The translations under genes were made by a program, and so were the position numbers. Shown one piece after another: positions 35,599 through 46,950 of a stretch of DNA of 64,000 bases (its first letter is position 1; each line of letters opens with the position of its first letter). Under the pieces are notes generated by a model, which did not search any database, was not told the DNA's origin, and saw nothing but the letters and a program-made list of their open reading frames with translations. The DNA is from Hypomyces perniciosus (Eukaryota > Ascomycota > Sordariomycetes > Hypocreales > Hypocreaceae): assembly GCA_008477525.1 (NCBI GenBank), contig SPDT01000008.1:1240001-1304000 (forward strand), read 5' to 3'.

Positions 35599-38334
35599 AT
35601 GTCTTCCACCTACCATGCCAGTCTTGAAGGCATGGTCACCGTCAAGGTGACCTTCCAGAACACCACCCGCCGGGCCAAGATGCCTCTTCGGGACATGGTC
35701 CCTCGAGTTCTTGAAGAGCACGTACGTCTCCACAATTCGATGATGCATCTAGGATGTCTTCCATCATCGATATTTCATTGTGCTGTAGGAAATGGCATCA
35801 ATACTGATGATGAGGCAGATCCGAACTTTCCTCCACATCCCTACCGAGACCAAGGCCGTCATCGAGCGCTATTCAGACTCTGCCGGGTCCTTTGTCGTCC
35901 TTGATTCAGACAACCAGCCCGTATATAAGCAATTGTATAGGGCTGCGAAAGCCAAGTCCAAGTTGAAATTGCGAGTTACCGTCCTAGACGAACCAGAGAA
36001 GACGATCCCCAAGCCAGTCACTATCGAGGATGAGCCCGAAGCCTCTCCATCCCCCACTCAGGAATCCATCGAAAGCGTCGCACAGATGGAGAAGGAGGAG
36101 CTGCAGTCAACATCAGAACCCATCGCAGAAGCCCCGATGCCTCTGGCGATACCAGTTGAACTGCCCATCCGACGTCCACCCATCACCAGCTCGCAGGATG
36201 ATGATATCCTCCGATCCACACTAGCTGCGAGTGTTGTGGAACAGCAAGCCGACACCCAGACACCACCAGCCGATGAACCCACTACCATTGAGGTCAAAGC
36301 CCCGTTGGTAGCCTCCTGCTTCGCACTATCCAACACACGTCCCGTCGTCTGTCCCTCCACTCCCTTTGCTGTGTGCTGCAACAACTGTGAGAAGACGGTC
36401 TCGGGTAGTCATTACCATTGCCAAACCTGTGACGATGGTGACTTTGACCTCTGCCGAACCTGTGTGGATGCGGCTGTCACTTGTTATGACGATAACCACT
36501 GGTTGATTAAACGGACAATGGTCAACGGCCAGCTTGTAACCAGCAGCACTGAAAGAATTGCACCCAAGCCCAAGGCGAAGAAGCAAGAGGAGCCCGTGAA
36601 GGAGGAATTTATCCGTGAAGAGCTTTCTTCCAACACTGCCAGCACAACCCCCAAGGCGGAGCTGCCTCCCTTCCCTAGGGTTCCATTTGAGCCCGCGGGC
36701 ACGAGGTGGACGTGCGTGGGCAATATGCGGACCTGCAATCGCTGTATCCAGGGTTTGTTTTCCCTGCTCAAAATCTAGTTTGAGAGTATTAAGCTAATCG
36801 TATTTAGAACTGCCGGAGCATGAATTCTTGCACTGCGCCACCTGTGAAGACTTTGATCTCTGCCAGCCGTGCTTCTCCAAAGATGGCCACGGCCATCACC
36901 CCAGGCATGCCTTTGTGCCTGCTGTTGCAGGTACCAAGATGCCCGACCACATCAAGATGAAGATGGCACCCGGCCGCAATCAGATGCACCACGCCATCTG
37001 CGATGGCTGCGACAAGGTTGGTGATCTCCGAGTGAACATCTTACATAATATTCTAACTTGGCTTGTAGTACATCACGGGTATCCGTCACAAGTGCCTGGA
37101 CTGCCCAGACTGGGATTACTGCGCTGACTGCATCAATAACGCTGGCTTTGTCCATGCTACTCATCGCTTTGCTCCCATCTATGACCCACTTCCGGACATT
37201 CAAACTTCCCCATATGCTCAACCAGTGCACATCGGCATCTGCTGCGATGGTCCCCTATGCTCTAGCTCCCAAAGCTATCCTGCTTACATCAGGGGCGTGC
37301 GTTATAAGTGTGCTGTCTGCCATGATCTTGATTTCTGTGCCAACTGCGAGGCTAGCCCCGCCAACGACCACAACAAGACCCATCCTCTTATCAAGTTCAA
37401 GACTCCAGTTCGCCATGTGAGCGTCACGACAACTGGCGAGCACCAGGATGGGAAGCGTATGCCTCCCATGGGTGACCGTGTCAAGAACACCTCCAAGGCC
37501 ACCGAGACTTCCAGCCCGGCGGACAGTAACTCGATGAATACTGTTCAGACTGTGGTCGATGTGAAACCTGAGGAACCCGAGCCCGAGATTAAACAGGAGC
37601 CTGAGTCGGAGATTGAGGAGGAGAAACCAACTGTGAAGCAAGCAAGCGAGCAGGATCTCCGAGCAGTCTTCCTTCGAGACTCCGTAGCTGATGGCACAAT
37701 CCTCCCCCCTAATCACGTCTTCGAGCAAACCTGGGTCCTCCGCAACGAGGGCAATGTGGCTTGGCCCGCTGGATGCTCTGTCAAGTTTGTTGGTGGTGAT
37801 TACATGGGACATGTTGACTCTGCCCATCCTGCTGGCATCTCTGAGCTGGTTTCTGCATCCGAGTCCACTGTTTGCTACGCCCCCCTGGCACCAGGCCATG
37901 AGTTCCCATTCACTGTCTTGCTTCGCACTCCTGCCCGCGGGGGTAAGATCATCTCATACTGGCGCCTGACCACCACAGATGGTTACAAGTTTGGCCACCG
38001 TCTCTGGTGTGATGTCAATGTGCGAATGCCTGCTGCTGAGGCTCAGCCCAAGGCCCCCACACCCGTCGAGGAGCCCAAGAAGGAGGAGGCATGCGAGTCA
38101 GACAGTGTGATGATCTTCCCTAAGCTTGACAAGGAGTCGCCGCAGGCCAGCATGCACGAGGAAACCCAGACTGAATCTACCGTGCAAGAGGAGAAGACAG
38201 AGACCAACAGTTTGGTCGATGAGTGGGACGGCTCTGATGACGGCTTCATGACCGATGAAGAGTACGACATTCTGGATGCATCGGATGAAGAGTATCTGGA
38301 TGAGCAGCTGAAGAAGCAGCCCCTGAGGAAGTAG
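35599..38334 (+). CDS. nbr1: NBR1-family selective autophagy receptor: four ZZ zinc fingers plus FW (NBR1) domain
   Basis: Exons 35599-35721, 35789-36752, 36808-37016 and 37069-38334 give 853 residues. The N terminus (TVKVTFQNTTRRAKM... through LKLRVTVLDE) resembles a PB1-like domain. Four ZZ-type zinc fingers follow at about residues 235-285, 355-405, 421-470 and 485-540, each with paired CxxC motifs (CCNNCEK...CQTCDDGDFDLC; CNRCIQE...CATCEDFDLC; CDGCDKY...CLDCPDWDYC; and a fourth ending CAVCHDLDFC). The FW/NBR1 domain is at about 630-735 (FEQTWVLRNEGNVAWPAGC, then WRLTTTDGYKFG). Acidic Tyr-containing segments near the C terminus (EEYDILDASDEEYLDEQL) could be LC3/Atg8-interacting motifs; that is inference. 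Filamentous-fungal NBR1 proteins act as cargo receptors for autophagy or vacuolar targeting. Confidence 0.93.
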
Positions 38335-39258
38335 GGATGATTTACGACGGAACAAATGTGTTTTAACAGAACTCTTTAAGGTCTTTGCTTTTGTCTTTCT
38401 CGCCCATGGGTAAAACTGTAATTTTTCTTTCCTCTCTCCGAGTCTCCTCCAGTCGGCGGTCTCATCATAAAAGGTCCAGTCTTTGATCGTCTGGCTTGGA
38501 AGGGTCGGGCATCACTCTCGTTGATCTAATTGTAGGGCTCAAGGATAGGACGCAAATTGACAAAATTGACACTACTATTATTACCTATCATCAAGTACCT
38601 GTAGGAAGTACATACGAAGTATTATGGAGCAAACATGACTGCGTCGCCAATCATGGCCATGCGATAGAGAGTACTCCGTAAGTTCAGTGACAAGAAAGGA
38701 CTGATTGGTGATGGTGTCTGCTTGTTGCGTGCAGTGGCTCGCTGTATGCAGCCGAGTGACCTCGTCACTGGATCACTGCCGTCGTCGAATCAAAGTATCT
38801 GCGTGGGGCTGACTCAGTGACTAGTTTTTCTTATGGCCTGAGGCTAATTGAAAGGGAAGACACGGGAGAGAAAAAGCGGATCTCTCCCCCGTAGTGTAGT
38901 CGCACAAGGAGACAGACCCCTTGTTGTGGCTCGCTTTTTTTTTTCTGAACCTCAGCACTGTTCGCACCAAAACATCGTCGCTGGTTGTCGTGTCAATTCC
39001 AACGACCGCTGGCCCAGATGCGACCACCTGCATCCGCGCCGCATCGCCAGCAGTTCCGATAAAGCATTTGATTTGTTTTCTGTGCGATCATCTCAAGTAT
39101 CGGCCGCAACAGCCTCGTAGGCCTTTCTTTGCCTCTTGGTCTGCGCCCTATCTGCCTCTGAGCTCTCAAGCAAACCCACCCATCCTCTTCTCGACGCGAC
39201 GACGTCTATTCCATCGCCGCGCCTATCCCCCTTACCAACAAAACATACCCCCTTCGCC
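38335..39258. promoter_or_regulatory. Intergenic spacer upstream of the nucleoporin gene
   Basis: A 924-bp spacer between two genes on the same strand. It contains one TACTCCGTA (38672-38680) and a C/T-rich leader-like region directly before ATG 39259. No other feature is seen. Confidence 0.5.
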
Positions 39259-42200
39259 ATGGTTACCTTTGCACTTCCCGGCGACTATGACGCCGCTGAT
39301 GCCGGTCATGGCACTCCGAGATCTCGTGCTCCTCTACCCTTTGCGAAGCGCACCTATGCCGCCACGCCATATGCCAAGCGTCTGGGTACGCCCCAGGCAG
39401 CATCGTCACGCAAGCTGTTGACCACGCGCGATGAAATTCCGTCGAGCAGCCTCAAGCAGAGCACCATGTCGTCGTCGCGTAACATCTTTAGAGCGTCCGC
39501 CATGAGCGACAGCCCTCCGACTACTGGTGTCTTCTCCCCAAGCCTGCCTCAGAGCACGATGAAGAAGGTCTTCGCTCCTGGTGTCACTCCTCAGCCAAAC
39601 CGCGTATTCCGCGAGTCTACCGCTCAAGCGACGCCTCGGGGCATGGCGGCCCAGACCTCGGAGAAGGAGTTGTTCAACATGCGGATCGCGTCTCCACCTC
39701 CCGAGCTGACTGGCGAGGTCCTGGCAAACAAAGTCCCCAAGGAGTGGAACTCCAAGGGCTCCATCTATGCCGACCAGTTCCTGGCACATCTCTGCCCGCC
39801 CGAGCTCGACGATGAACAGCGGCGCCAGTTCTTCTGCGTTCTTGACCTGCGACGACTTAAATATGCCGCGAACGAGATTTTTGCGAAGAAGACCTGGAAG
39901 TTGAACATCATCAACTTCGCCAAGGAATTCGAGAAGAGCCGGAGCATCATTCTCCTCCGCTATGGACTCTATGAGTTTCAGAATGTTAAGCCGTCCAAGG
40001 AAGTTCTTAGAAGGTGGCGACGAGAGCACGGCTTGCCTGATCCCGAGGAGGATAACGAAGCTGCCGAGGCGACTCCGACTAAGCCAGCAACATCAAAGAA
40101 GCGAAAGGCCGACGACAACCTTTCCAAAGACTCAGTCTTGGCGGACACTACCGCCAATGCGGGCAAGCGACGAGCTACTGTCAGGGATGAGCAAGAGGAG
40201 CCCACCGCTGCTACTCCAGCTCCTAACAAGAACAAGAGAAAGGCTTTAGTGAGCGACGAGCAGCCTACCAAGCTGCAGAAGGCTGCCCCATCCTCTGCCA
40301 AGTCGCTGTTTGAAAAGATCGCAAGCAAGCCAGCGCCAGCTCCATCAGTGAGCCCTGCGAAGAACTCAGTGGGAACTGCCGCCGCCAAACCCGCCACTCT
40401 TGGTGCTGCCAAGCCTGCCAACGGTACACTGGCTCGCTCTGTCTTCACTAGCTTGAAGCCCCCATCGACCGGTGCAGGAGGTGGCAACATCTTTGGCTAT
40501 CTCTCCGACGCAAGCTCTGCCAAGAACAGTGGAGTAGAGGCTGATGCTGAGAGCGAGACTGATTCTGAGGAGGGTAGCCAGGAAGCTGGCCAGAGTGATG
40601 AGCCAAGTGTGGCTGCCAGCGGTGCTGGCGACACTCCTTCCCAGACTGGATCCAGCTTGTTTGGCATCAAGCCAGCGAGTGGCCTTGGCACCGGAGCGTC
40701 CAGTGCCAACCAGACTAGGGAGAACACCCCTGGACGAAGCCTGTTTGATCGGATTACGAAAGATCAGGCTGGTCAACCTCTCCGTGCTGAGGAATCTGCT
40801 AATGCTCCACCGGCCAAGAAGCCTGCTCCTATGAACCAGACTTGGAACCCGAGCACTACGCCGATCAAATTTGCCCCAGCAGCGCCGGCAGCTCAGACCA
40901 GCTCCCTGTTTGGCAAATCGTCGTCCACTTCTTCTGGCTCGATCTTTGCACCAAATACGACTTCCTCTTCGAATATTTTTGGTGCTCCCAAGCAGGATGC
41001 AAGCGTTGACGAAGCGGATAAGACTGGTGGAGAATCTGACAAGGAGAACGATTCGCAGCCGTCCAAGAAGGTCGCTTCTGGTCCTAAGGGACTTGCAGCC
41101 CAGTCCAATTCTGGTGCGTCCCTATTTGGACTCAAGCCAGCTACAACAGAGGCACCCAAGGCAAATGAGCCCGCGAAGCCTGCTACCACCGGCCTGTTTG
41201 GCGCTATCCCGAAATCCGAAGCAGCCTCTGCGCTGTTTGGTAACGTGACTACATCGGCGCCTGTTCTGTCTTCTACCACGTTGTTTGGCGCCAAAGCTGC
41301 GGAGTCAGAGACGTCCAAGGCAACCTCTCTTTTCGGGGCTCCGAGCACCTCTACCGGCCTCAATGGGGCAAGTAAGGGCGCATCACTGTTTGATATCAAA
41401 CCGACTGCCAACCCTACCAACTTGTTTGGTACTGCCTCCTCGGCATCATCTTCAGCACCATCCTCAGTGCCATCATCTCTGTTCGGAGCCGCTAGTTCGA
41501 GCAATGCTTCTGCACCCGCAAAGACGACTGCCACCTCGGCAACTGCTCAACCTGCTTCTTCTTCTCTCTTCGGCTTTGGGGCTGCCACTACCGCCGCTAC
41601 GGCACCTGCTAAGACTGATTCTACTCCTGCAACACAGCCCCCTGCCACGCCGCTCTTCAGCTTCGGACCCAAGCCCACTGCAACGGCACAGGCTGCGGGC
41701 AAGGCCCTTTTTGGAACCCCCAAGTCCCCGCCATCCGCCACTGCGAATATGTTTGGTAGTCCTATGAAGCAAGATGAGGCTTCCCCTGCCAAGAAGCCTT
41801 TCACTGGTGGCAACACCGATGCTAAGCCGGCAGCCCCCCTCTTCAGCTTTGGTGCTCCAACCACTGCCCCGTCGACAAACTTGTTCGGCGGTGCCCTAAA
41901 TCCCGCCTCTAACACTGGAGCTAGCTCTGCCCCGGCTTTTGGAGCCGCCCCATCCTCCAACACAGGATCCAGCGGTTTCAGTTTCAACTTCGGTTCTGGG
42001 GGATCTTCCACAACTACAAGCACTTTCAACAATCCCTTTGCATCCGGAACTGGAAATACCGGCGGTAACTCAGGTCCAGCAGCGTCAACTTCTGGAGGCA
42101 TGTTTAGTTTTGGTGCTTCGTCCGCCGCCCCTTCGGGAGGCTCCGGTTCGTTCCAGTTTGGCGGTCCCGGCAGCAACCAGGCCGGTCAAACATCAACGCC

Positions 42201-42953
42201 ACTCTTTGGTGGCGTTTCTTCTTCGGGCAGTACCCCGGCCTTTAATGTCACGGCTCCTGCGTCTCAGCCTTCGCAGGGCATGTTTTCTTTCGGGGCTAGC
42301 CAGCCATCTTCTGGTTTCAACCTCCAACCACCAGCTGGTGGCTCGTCGACCACCGGGACAAGTAAGTCTCCTTTTCCGAATCGGAAGATAGCCCCGCTAA
42401 AGCGACGGGTCTAGACTCTCCGTTTAACCTCGGAGGAGGCTCTAGCTTGGCTACCACACCAGCTGGCGGAACTCCGGAATCATCCGCTCAGCCCGCAGCA
42501 GCGGGCGCCGATAACGATAATGAAGAGGGCGAGAAGCATGAGCAGATTAGTTTGACGGAAGGGGTGGAGAAAGACGAGGAGATTCTACATGACGTGCGAG
42601 CAAAGGTGTTGAAATTTGTCCCCGCGACGGAGGCATCGGATAACGACGACAAACCCAAGTCGAAGAGTCCTTGGGCTACACAGGGTGTTGGACCCTTGCG
42701 TCTTTTGAGGCACAGAGAGACCAACCTGGTACGGCTGCTCTTACGAGCGGAGCCAAGAGGCAACGTCGCCATGAACCGATCTGTGCTGCCAGAGCTCTCG
42801 TACAAGGCAGATGAGAAATATGTCAAACTGACTACTTCGAATGCTGAGGGTAATGGACTTGAGACCTGGATGATTCAGGTGAAAACAAAGGATTCGGCCA
42901 AGGCGTTGGCCGAGGCCTTGGAGAAGCATAAGGAGTTAAACAAGAAAAAATAA
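39259..42953 (+). CDS. Nup2/Nup61-type nucleoporin with FG repeats and C-terminal RanBP1 domain
   Basis: Exons 39259-42361 and 42415-42953 give 1213 residues. The N-terminal ~280 residues form a conserved fungal nucleoporin block (AKRTYAATPYAKRLGTP, FRASAMSDSPP, a helical EFEKSRSIILLRYGLYEFQ segment). The long middle is low in complexity with more than twenty LFG, FGF or FSFG motifs. The last ~150 residues read as a Ran-binding domain: EQISLTEGVEKDEEILHD, VRAKVLKF, WATQGVGPLRLLRHRETNLV and RLLLRAEPRGNVAMN. This is the yeast Nup2/S. pombe Nup61 arrangement, a mobile nucleoporin of the nuclear basket that binds Ran and importin alpha. The intron uses GTAAGT and a TCTAG acceptor; without it the frame stops just before the RanBP1 domain. 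Confidence 0.93.
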
Positions 42954-43578
42954 TGTGGAAGAACACAAACGGTGCATACAAGGACAGGCCGTCGTGGTGA
43001 GGTAAGATGGGGTTTATTAGCATTGCGGGCGTTAGAAAGCATTCAAACTTGACAGCACTTGTGAGGTACTGGGGCCAGTGAGGAAAAAAGAGTTCTATAT
43101 ATCCAGGGGAACATGACGTCTTTTTTTATTGTGAGATTAGCTTCTATCGTGTTATTGTAATACTTTCTTTCTGTACTATCTTATTTTTATGACTCAAGGA
43201 GCATAGCAGTCAGCAGGACACTTTTCATATGCGGTCATAAGGGTGGTAGTAGGTAGAAGTCATTGGAGTCGTCTGTCATAAATATCTTGACTTGGTGATG
43301 AGATATGATGTGAATAGCCTCATTGGATGGCAGCGCTTATGTTTAGTGTTTCTACCTACTAAGGTATTCATGTAATTGCAGTTGTTGAGTTGGGGCGGAA
43401 AAATGCCGACGTGAAACGCGGGGGCGGGGCCAAGGCGATAAGTGTTATCGCACTCTGTACTTCGTAGAATCTCTAAATTGGGCCACGCGTGTCGCGCGTC
43501 CACATACATACATACGTCTGCCAACTGCAGCCAAGTCGCAGCAAAACCACCCTCGCTTGCAGTTCAAAGTCGACAACC
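42954..43578. promoter_or_regulatory. Spacer upstream of gamma-tubulin
   Basis: This 625-bp region holds the nucleoporin 3' UTR and the gamma-tubulin promoter. A TACTTCGTA variant of the dispersed motif lies near 43458. Nothing else is recognised. Confidence 0.5.
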
Positions 43579-45368
43579 ATGCCGCGGTAAGTATTCCGCA
43601 CCTGTGGAGAGATTCCCGAACGAAGGATTGGTCTAACCCTTCGGTTCAGCGAGATAATTACGATCCAGGCTGGACAGTGCGGCAACAGCAGTTAGTTCCC
43701 CCTCCGTCCAACAAATGGCTAGCGACCCGTTCTGCGGTTTGAAGAGGCTCGAAATGGGATTACTGACGGCTGGTTTGGAATAGTTGGAAGTCAGTTCTGG
43801 CAGCAGCTCTGTCAGGAGCATGGAATCAGTCAGGATGGCAACCTAGAGGATTTTGCGACAGAAGGCGGTGATCGAAAGGATGTGTTTTACTACCAGAGTG
43901 ACGATACACGATATATTCCCCGGGCGATCCTGATTGATCTTGAACCTCGAGTATGCAACAGGGCCTTTTATATATATCACCCCCCAGCTTCGATGCTAAC
44001 CGTTGTCTAGGTCCTGAACAGCATCCAGACGGGCCCGTATCGAAATATTTACAACCCCGAGAACTTTTACGTAGGCAAGAATGGAATGGGCGCGGGGAAT
44101 AATTGGGGTGACGGATATCAGAGCGGCGAGGCGGTCTTTGAAGATATCATGGAGATGATTGACCGTGAGGCGGACGGAAGTGACTCGCTGGAGGTAAGAC
44201 AATCCCGCAGCTTGTCTCCTCAGATGTGTTGCCTGTTACTAATTTCGTTGATTTGCAGGGCTTCATGATGCTGCATTCTATTGCGGGCGGTACGGGATCA
44301 GGCTTGGGCTCGTTCCTACTCGAGCGACTCAACGATCGGTTTCCAAAAAAGATTATCCAGACATATTCCGTCTTTCCTGACACGACCAATGCAGGCGACG
44401 TTGTCGTGCATCCGTATAACAGCGTTCTGTCCATGCGACGGCTTACGCAGAATGCTGACTCGGTTGTTGTTCTCGATAATGGAGCGTTGTCACATATTGC
44501 CGCGGATAGGCTCCACCTGCAAGAACCCTCATTCCAGCAAACTAACCAGCTGGTAAGTAAAATACTGATATTGGGAATGAGCTTGAAGCTGATTCTGCCT
44601 GGAAAGGTTGCGACGGTCATGTCAGCTAGCACGACAACTTTGCGATATCCCGGCTATATGCATAACGATCTCGTCAGCATCTTGGCCTCCCTGATACCCA
44701 CCCCGCGATGCCACTTCCTGATGACGGCCTACACACCATTTACTGGCGACCAGGTTGAGCAAGCCAAGACGGTACGCAAGACGACAGTGCTGGATGTCAT
44801 GAGGAGACTGCTGCAACCGAAGAATCGCATGGTGTCGACGATACCCGGAAAGAAGAGCTGCTACATCTCCATTCTGAACGTGATCCAGGGCGAGGTTGAC
44901 CCGACAGATGTGCACAAGAGTCTGCTGCGTATCCGGGAACGGAAACTGGCGACATTTATTCCATGGGGTCCTGCAAGTATCCAGGTCGCTTTGACGAAGC
45001 GGAGCCCGTATATGCCCATGAGCCATCGTGTGGGCGGATTAATGTTGGCGAATCACACTAGTATTGCAACGGTAAGCGAACTGACGGATTACGCTCTACG
45101 TTGGATGGGACTGGCTAACACAAATTCGTTTTGATAGCTGTTCAAGAGGATACTGAAGCAATACGATGGCATGTGGAAACGCAACGCCTTTATGGATGGC
45201 TATAGGAAGACAGCTCCATTCGCGGAGAACCTAGACGAATTCGACGAAGCGAGACAGGTGGTAGCAGACTTGATTGGGGAGTATGAAGCTGCGGAGGATG
45301 CGGATTACTTAAACCCGGATAATGGAGAGAAGGCAACGTCTGCCGAGACGGACAGACGAGTAGCGTGA
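43579..45368 (+). CDS. tubG: Gamma-tubulin
   Basis: Seven exons (43579-43586, 43650-43690, 43784-43950, 44011-44193, 44259-44552, 44607-45071, 45138-45368) join in phase to 462 residues. The assembled start [20 protein letters not shown] matches gamma-tubulins, and the tubulin GTP-binding motif GGTGSG is at about residue 142. Other landmarks are [28 protein letters not shown] and [19 protein letters not shown]. The product nucleates microtubules at spindle pole bodies. The first exon is only 8 nt (ATG, CCG and two bases), which many predictors miss. The 54-nt fifth intron is a multiple of three and lacks a stop. The gene converges with the kinase-like gene at the start of the accessory island. 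Confidence 0.96.
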
Positions 45369-45741
45369 GATGGATGGGGGATCGACGTCGACCCGGGGGT
45401 ATGAGGATAATCATTGACTGACACGGTGAAACGGGCATTTATGTAGCTGGTTCTGTGTATTGATATACAAACCAGAGGAGTGTGCGGCGTTCAGGTACAG
45501 AAATGTATCGCGGTATTAGTTGTTTAAGAATGCCGAACAAGGAGAGCAACACATATTGGGGACACCATGATGTAGTTTCTATGTTAGAGACTTTGCCAAA
45601 AAATATGGCATTTCAGGTGAACTAGGAGTTTTGCATTTAGCTGTCCAACAGCTTGCACGGAACTATTTAAACCTCAGACTCCCTCCCCCTCCCCTTCCTT
45701 GAGACATAGTACTCTACCATCAGACCTACTTCAGCGAACAC
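45369..45741. other. Convergent spacer at the edge of the accessory island
   Basis: A 373-bp gap between gamma-tubulin and the kinase-like gene. No repeat or gene is seen. It marks the boundary between conserved and accessory content. Confidence 0.5.
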
Positions 45742-46950
45742 CTAAGTCCCGTCGCGCAAGCCGATCTCTGGTGGTCGCTCCCAGTTCAGTGTTGGCCTCC
45801 CCGCCTCTCGTTCAGTGAAACGCATAGGATTAGGGCTGTTGGTCACAATTGAAATGCCCCGTTCATCTACCTCTATTGTCGGCTTCGGGCATACCAGCTC
45901 TGGCCAGTCGATGTACTCGGGGGTTTCGGTATAGACGGTGATCCGCTTTGCTTGCCGCCTTCGCTGCGCCCATTCATGGAGCGCTGATCGATAGACTGGG
46001 ACTGGGCTGTCAAGCGTCACACCTGGACCTGGCACCCACGCCTCGAGCTCTTCAACATCCTCTGTCTTCAGTTCGTCAAATCTAATGAATTGAAAACGTT
46101 TATCGCCGGTGATGATGCCATAGACTGTGAAGATGACCAATGTAACGTCAATGCCAGAAATGTCGGAGTTGGAGCCGTAACCAGGACCGCCTATGCAGTG
46201 GGTGAGGTTGAAATCGAAGAGCAGTAAATTGTCCGTTTCAGGATCGATGAGGAGGTTCCGGGCCGCGATGTCGTGATGTATGAGTCCATGTTTGAGGTTT
46301 AGATCATCCACAACCTGCATGAGCTGCTTGAGCCACTTGAGCTTGAACACTCGCGATGGATTCTCATCCAGTGTGCCGCCAGGTATGTAGAGGCTTGTGA
46401 AGCCAACAATTCCGCCTTTCATTTCGTCAACGACAATTCGATCAAATGGAACGATATTGGGATGCCGAGGAAGCCGAATCCAAATATTTAGCTCGTTCCA
46501 GAATTGCTGCTCAAACTGCCAGATAAGGTAGTACTTGAAGACAACTTTCTTCTGTCCAGCGCCATACGAGACGAGGTCGATATTTGGAGCAATACGAGAT
46601 AATTCGCGAAGCTCGGTTCGAACAACGGTTTCGATGTCAAAGTGTTGCGGGACTTGGAGTTCCTCCACTGCATGCCGGTGCATGTCAACCCATAGATCTT
46701 CTTTTGGGTCTGTGGAAAAGGCGAGGAGATCGCCGCTATCCGATACGTGAATCTTATAAACGTCGGGTGGGAGGATATCGATGTGCTTCTTGAAATGCTC
46801 GACGGCTAGGTTCTCATCTTCTTGCCACCCGTCCGTGGCAACGGCAGTCATTCGCCGTCGATCCCAGTCCATCACATGCCACGTGCTTGGCCCGCTGGGA
46901 GGAATCATGACGCAGCAATGGGCAGAATACCTAAATCTTTCTTCAAGCAT
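45742..46950 (-). CDS. Divergent fungal protein-kinase-like protein
   Basis: From the first in-frame ATG (46950) the protein has 402 residues. Kinase features are a candidate Lys in VVFKYY, a Glu in FWNELNIW, RHPNIV, the catalytic loop HHDIAARNLLI (H-x-D with the downstream Asn), and LLLFDFN at the place of DFG. Having Asn in place of the DFG Gly, and no glycine-rich loop that I can see, suggests a divergent or weakly active kinase. The frame is open and looks coding for a further 46 or more residues upstream of ATG 46950 (to an in-frame stop near 47125) with no ATG. The true start may therefore lie on an unseen 5' exon or may have been lost. Such kinase-like genes are often expanded and variable among fungi. 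The role is unknown. Confidence 0.65.
   Translation of the reverse strand: MLEERFRYSAHCCVMIPPSGPSTWHVMDWDRRRMTAVATDGWQEDENLAVEHFKKHIDILPPDVYKIHVSDSGDLLAFSTDPKEDLWVDMHRHAVEELQVPQHFDIETVVRTELRELSRIAPNIDLVSYGAGQKKVVFKYYLIWQFEQQFWNELNIWIRLPRHPNIVPFDRIVVDEMKGGIVGFTSLYIPGGTLDENPSRVFKLKWLKQLMQVVDDLNLKHGLIHHDIAARNLLIDPETDNLLLFDFNLTHCIGGPGYGSNSDISGIDVTLVIFTVYGIITGDKRFQFIRFDELKTEDVEELEAWVPGPGVTLDSPVPVYRSALHEWAQRRRQAKRITVYTETPEYIDWPELVCPKPTIEVDERGISIVTNSPNPMRFTEREAGRPTLNWERPPEIGLRDGT

Noticed and set aside
37255..37899. 214-residue open frame antisense to NBR1
   Set aside because: Overlaps the ZZ and FW coding region entirely; no motif.
40893..42176. Two ~210-residue open frames antisense to the FG-repeat nucleoporin
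   Set aside because: Ala/Pro/Val-rich complement of the low-complexity repeats; not genes.
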